Source: Sphingomicrobium sp. | GTDB taxonomy: Bacteria; Pseudomonadota; Alphaproteobacteria; Sphingomonadales; Sphingomonadaceae | Length of the DNA stretch: 8,391 nucleotides | Assembly: GCA_030146725.1 (NCBI GenBank) | Contig: JASLBJ010000069.1 | Coordinates: 1-8,391, forward strand | Direction: 5' to 3' | Shown here: one piece after another, positions 6,256-8,391 of the stretch | Layout: every line of letters begins with the position of its first letter | Numbering within the stretch: position 1 is the stretch's first letter | Program-made: the position numbers and the translations under genes | Notes under the pieces: generated by a model | The model's database searches: none | What the model was told of the DNA's origin: nothing | The model's input: the letters and a program-made list of their open reading frames with translations, nothing else

Positions 6256-7095
6256 GTGTCCGCAAGCAAGCCAAGGCCCGGTGTCCCGCGTCAACTCGGC
6301 GGCGAGGGCAAGTTCGTGCTTGCAACCCGGGTCGGTTTCGTCGCGCGCGGCCTGTTGTACACGACGATCGGCCTGCTGGTGCTGCGCAGCGGGCGCACCG
6401 AGGACCCGCAGGGGGCCATCGAAGCGCTGGGCAGCGGCGGTGGGCAGTGGCTGCTCGCGATCATGGCGCTGGGCTTTTTCGCCTACGGGTTGTGGCGGAT
6501 CGCCGAGGCGGCGTTCGGGATGGAGAGCGGCGGCGACGAAGGTGCGGAAACCACCGGCAAGCGCGCCGCCGCGGGCGTCAGCGGGCTCCTCCATTTGCTG
6601 CTCGGAGTGCAGACGATCCGGCTGTGGCGCGGATCGGGCGGCGGTCCGGGCAACGGCGCCGAGGAGCAGGCGAGCGGTGTGCTCGGGCTTCCGGGCGGTC
6701 CGGTGCTGCTTGGGATCGTTGCGCTCGCGCTGATCGCCGGGGGTCTTTACCAGCTGTATGAATCGTATCGCGCCAAGTTCCTGTCGCGGCTTACCGAAGG
6801 CGCGGGGCAGAAGGAGTGGGTCCAGTGGCTTGGGCGCGCCGGCTATGCGGCGCGCGGGACGGTGTTCCTGATCTGCGGCTTTTTCCTCGGCAAGGCGGCG
6901 CTGAATACGAACGCCACGGCGGCCGGCGGAATGGGAGAGGCGCTCGACTGGCTGTCGAGCCCCACTGATCTCATCGTCGCCACCGGCCTGTTCCTGTTCG
7001 GTCTCTACAGCCTGGTGGAAGCGCGTTACCGCCGCGTGCAGCGCCCGCCGATCGAGCGCACGGAACAGCAAATTCGCAGCAAGATCCCCGGCTAA
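6256..7095 (+). CDS. DUF1206 domain integral membrane protein
   Basis: Protein of 279 residues from GTG 6256 with about six hydrophobic helices arranged as three related two-helix units, the DUF1206 (PF06724) architecture. The repeat openings are alike: VGFVARGLLYTTIGLLVLRSG (26-46), AAGVSGLLHLLLGVQTIRLWRG (105-126) and AGYAARGTVFLICGFFLGKAAL (195-216). Each is followed by a glycine-rich linker and a second helix (LLAIMALGFFAYGLWRIAEA 66-85, VLLGIVALALIAGGLYQLYES 150-170, LIVATGLFLFGLYSLVEARYR 239-259). The second helices share a Gly-Leu-(Y/W) element followed by acidic or basic residues. The C-terminus is basic and cytoplasm-like. The function of DUF1206 proteins is unknown to me. The gene stands alone, divergent from DUF885 and 58 bp upstream of the radical SAM gene. 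Confidence 0.88.
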   Translation: MSASKPRPGVPRQLGGEGKFVLATRVGFVARGLLYTTIGLLVLRSGRTEDPQGAIEALGSGGGQWLLAIMALGFFAYGLWRIAEAAFGMESGGDEGAETTGKRAAAGVSGLLHLLLGVQTIRLWRGSGGGPGNGAEEQASGVLGLPGGPVLLGIVALALIAGGLYQLYESYRAKFLSRLTEGAGQKEWVQWLGRAGYAARGTVFLICGFFLGKAALNTNATAAGGMGEALDWLSSPTDLIVATGLFLFGLYSLVEARYRRVQRPPIERTEQQIRSKIPG

Positions 7096-7107
7096 AGCCC
7101 GGGTTTC
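7087..7107 (+). terminator. Weak candidate terminator at the end of the DUF1206 gene
   Basis: CCCGGC (7087-7092) can pair with GCCCGGG (7097-7103) around a TAAA loop with one bulged C. The stem overlaps the stop codon and is followed by only TTTC. This is a short hairpin with a poor T-run, so termination here is uncertain. If it works, it separates DUF1206 from the damage-regulated gene downstream. Confidence 0.25.
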
Positions 7108-7117
7108 AGCAGTTTAT

Positions 7118-7147
7118 CTGGACTTTCGAGCCGCGTGAACATAGATA
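7118..7147 (+). promoter_or_regulatory. Candidate promoter of the radical SAM gene, overlapped by the SOS box
   Basis: CTGGAC (7118-7123) and TAGATA (7142-7147) are separated by 18 nt and loosely fit a -35/-10 pair. Initiation about 7 nt after the -10 would fall at or next to the GTG at 7154, giving a leaderless mRNA. That would explain why no Shine-Dalgarno is seen. The hexamer matches are modest; the call rests mainly on position and on the overlap with the LexA box. Confidence 0.35.
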
Positions 7148-7151
7148 GAAC
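7137..7151 (+). promoter_or_regulatory. LexA-binding SOS box of the alphaproteobacterial type (GAAC-N7-GAAC)
   Basis: GAACATAGATAGAAC is an exact match to the direct-repeat LexA site of alphaproteobacteria, GTTC-N7-GTTC, read on the other strand. It ends 2 nt before the GTG start of the radical SAM gene and covers its probable -10 region, a position from which LexA would block transcription. I checked the other GAAC and GTTC tetramers in the window by eye and found no second copy with N7 spacing. LexA control is inferred from this match and from the predicted DNA-repair role. Confidence 0.75.
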
Positions 7152-7153
7152 GC

Positions 7154-8391
7154 GTGGCTCAACTCGACACCCAGGCGAAGCTCGCGATCCTTGCCGACGC
7201 GGCGAAGTATGACGCATCCTGCGCGTCGTCGGGCACGTCCAAGCGCGACAGCCGCAGCGGCAAGGGCGTGGGCTCGAGCGAAGGCATGGGCATCTGCCAT
7301 GCCTATGCGCCCGACGGCCGCTGCATCAGCCTGCTCAAGATCCTGCTGACCAACAGCTGCATCTTCGACTGCCATTATTGCATCAACCGCAAGAGCTCGA
7401 ACGTGCGGCGCGCGCGGTTCACGGCGCCCGAAGTGGTCCAGCTGACGCTCAACTTCTACAAGCGCAATTATATCGAGGGGCTGTTCCTGTCGTCGGGGAT
7501 CATCCGGTCGTCGAACTACACGATGGAGCAGCTGGTCGAGGTCGCGCGGAGCCTGCGCGAGGACCACGACTTTCGCGGCTATATCCATCTGAAGACCATT
7601 CCCGATGCCGATCCCGAGCTGGTGCGGCTGGCTGGGCTCCATGCCGACCGCGTGTCGATCAACGTCGAATTGCCGACCGTTGCCGGTCTTGAGGAGCTTG
7701 CGCCCGAGAAGAGCGCGGCCCGGATCGAGGGTGCGATGGGGGACATGAAGGGCGCGATCGAGGCGACGAAGGACAGTTCGAAGCGGTTCAAGGCGGCGCC
7801 CCGGTTTGCTCCGGCGGGGCAGTCGACGCAGATGATCATTGGCGCCGATGCCGCCACCGACAGCGATATCGTCGGCAAGGCAAGCCGGCTGTACGACAGG
7901 TTCGGGCTTCGGCGGGTGTATTATTCGGCGTTCTCGCCGATCCCCGACGCGAGCGCGGTGTTGCCGCTCAAGCGGCCGCCATTGATGCGCGAGCATCGGC
8001 TATACCAGTCCGACTGGCTGATGCGTTTTTACGGCTTCAAGCCGGCCGAGGTGGTGAGCGCCACTGATGCGGGGGGCAATCTGCCGCTCGATATCGATCC
8101 CAAGCTGGCGTGGGCGCTCAAGTTTCGCGAGCACTTTCCGGTGGACGTTAACAAGGCGTCGCGTGAGGCGTTGCTGCGGGTGCCGGGGCTTGGAGTGAAG
8201 GCGGTCGATCGGCTGATCGCGTCGCGCAAGTGGCGCTCGCTGCGGCTCGACGACGTGGCGCGCCTGACGCTGTCGATCACCAAGGTGCGGCCGTTCATCG
8301 CGGCCGCGGACTGGCGCCCTACCCTGCTGACCGACAAGGCCGATTTGCGCAGCCTGGTCGCACCCAAGCGTCAGCAGCTGGAGCTGTTCGC
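7154..8391 (+). CDS. Putative DNA modification/repair radical SAM protein (UDG-linked family; 3' end outside window)
   Basis: The frame is open from GTG 7154 to the window edge: 412 residues without a stop, probably nearly the whole protein, as the family is about 400-420 residues long. TAG at 7142-7144 closes the frame upstream, and GTG 7154 is the only start codon between. The N-terminus LAILADAAKYDASCASSGTS is characteristic of the family I know as rSAM_link_UDG (TIGR03916). The radical SAM motif is C69-I-F-D-C73-H-Y-C76 (CX3CX2C), which holds a 4Fe-4S cluster that cleaves SAM; LFLSSGI (110-116) occupies the usual GGE position. Three more cysteines (23, 48, 57) precede the motif and none follows it. 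The C-terminal region has a helix-hairpin-helix (NKASREALLRVPGLGVKAVDRLIASRK, 333-359), which suggests DNA binding. Family members are usually encoded beside a DUF4130/uracil-DNA-glycosylase-like partner, expected just past the window end. The reaction is not known to me. Confidence 0.88.
   Translation, partial: MAQLDTQAKLAILADAAKYDASCASSGTSKRDSRSGKGVGSSEGMGICHAYAPDGRCISLLKILLTNSCIFDCHYCINRKSSNVRRARFTAPEVVQLTLNFYKRNYIEGLFLSSGIIRSSNYTMEQLVEVARSLREDHDFRGYIHLKTIPDADPELVRLAGLHADRVSINVELPTVAGLEELAPEKSAARIEGAMGDMKGAIEATKDSSKRFKAAPRFAPAGQSTQMIIGADAATDSDIVGKASRLYDRFGLRRVYYSAFSPIPDASAVLPLKRPPLMREHRLYQSDWLMRFYGFKPAEVVSATDAGGNLPLDIDPKLAWALKFREHFPVDVNKASREALLRVPGLGVKAVDRLIASRKWRSLRLDDVARLTLSITKVRPFIAAADWRPTLLTDKADLRSLVAPKRQQLELF

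Noticed and set aside
7776..7789. GTTC-N6-GTTC resembling a second LexA site
   Set aside because: The spacer is 6 nt, not 7, and the site lies in the middle of the radical SAM coding sequence.
7106..7996. 296-residue open frame on the minus strand opposite the radical SAM gene
   Set aside because: The sense frame has the radical SAM motif and family N-terminus. The antisense frame would also read through the SOS box and has no supporting features.

Overview
The window is a high-GC, densely packed chromosomal segment that reads as ordinary alphaproteobacterial DNA, most likely from the Sphingomonadales. The reasons are the gene order rlmH-envC-ctpA, a Coq7-type ubiquinone hydroxylase, a small secreted four-cysteine protein of a kind I associate with sphingomonads, and an alphaproteobacterial-type SOS box. 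I see no mobile elements, CRISPR arrays, rRNA or tRNA genes. The taxonomic call is inference from gene content; no database was searched.

Positions 1-3863 (+ strand) look like one operon: the 3' end of rlmH (23S rRNA pseudouridine methyltransferase), an EnvC-like divisome activator with a degenerate LytM domain, a CtpA-type S41 processing protease, a DsbB-type thiol oxidase and a Coq7-type demethoxyubiquinone hydroxylase. Gaps are 1, 29 and 16 bp, and dsbB and coq7 overlap by ATGA. The products act on ribosome maturation, envelope and septal peptidoglycan, periplasmic proteolysis, disulfide formation, and the quinone pool that DsbB reduces. A small secreted four-cysteine protein of unknown function follows 53 bp later. 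It ends tail-to-tail with a DUF885 exported putative metallopeptidase on the minus strand, with only 2 bp between the stop codons.

The 174-bp divergent region at 6082-6255 carries a plausible promoter for the DUF885 gene and the ribosome binding site of a DUF1206 membrane protein on the plus strand.

From 7154 to the window end runs the nearly complete gene of a radical SAM protein that I recognise as the 'putative DNA modification/repair' family, usually paired with a DUF4130/uracil-DNA-glycosylase-like (UdgX-type) partner. It has a CX3CX2C cluster motif, three further N-terminal cysteines and a C-terminal helix-hairpin-helix. An exact alphaproteobacterial LexA box (GAAC-N7-GAAC) ends 2 nt before its only possible start codon, with no Shine-Dalgarno. 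This points to a DNA-damage-inducible, possibly leaderless gene. It is the most interesting part of the window and the best candidate for a poorly described system.
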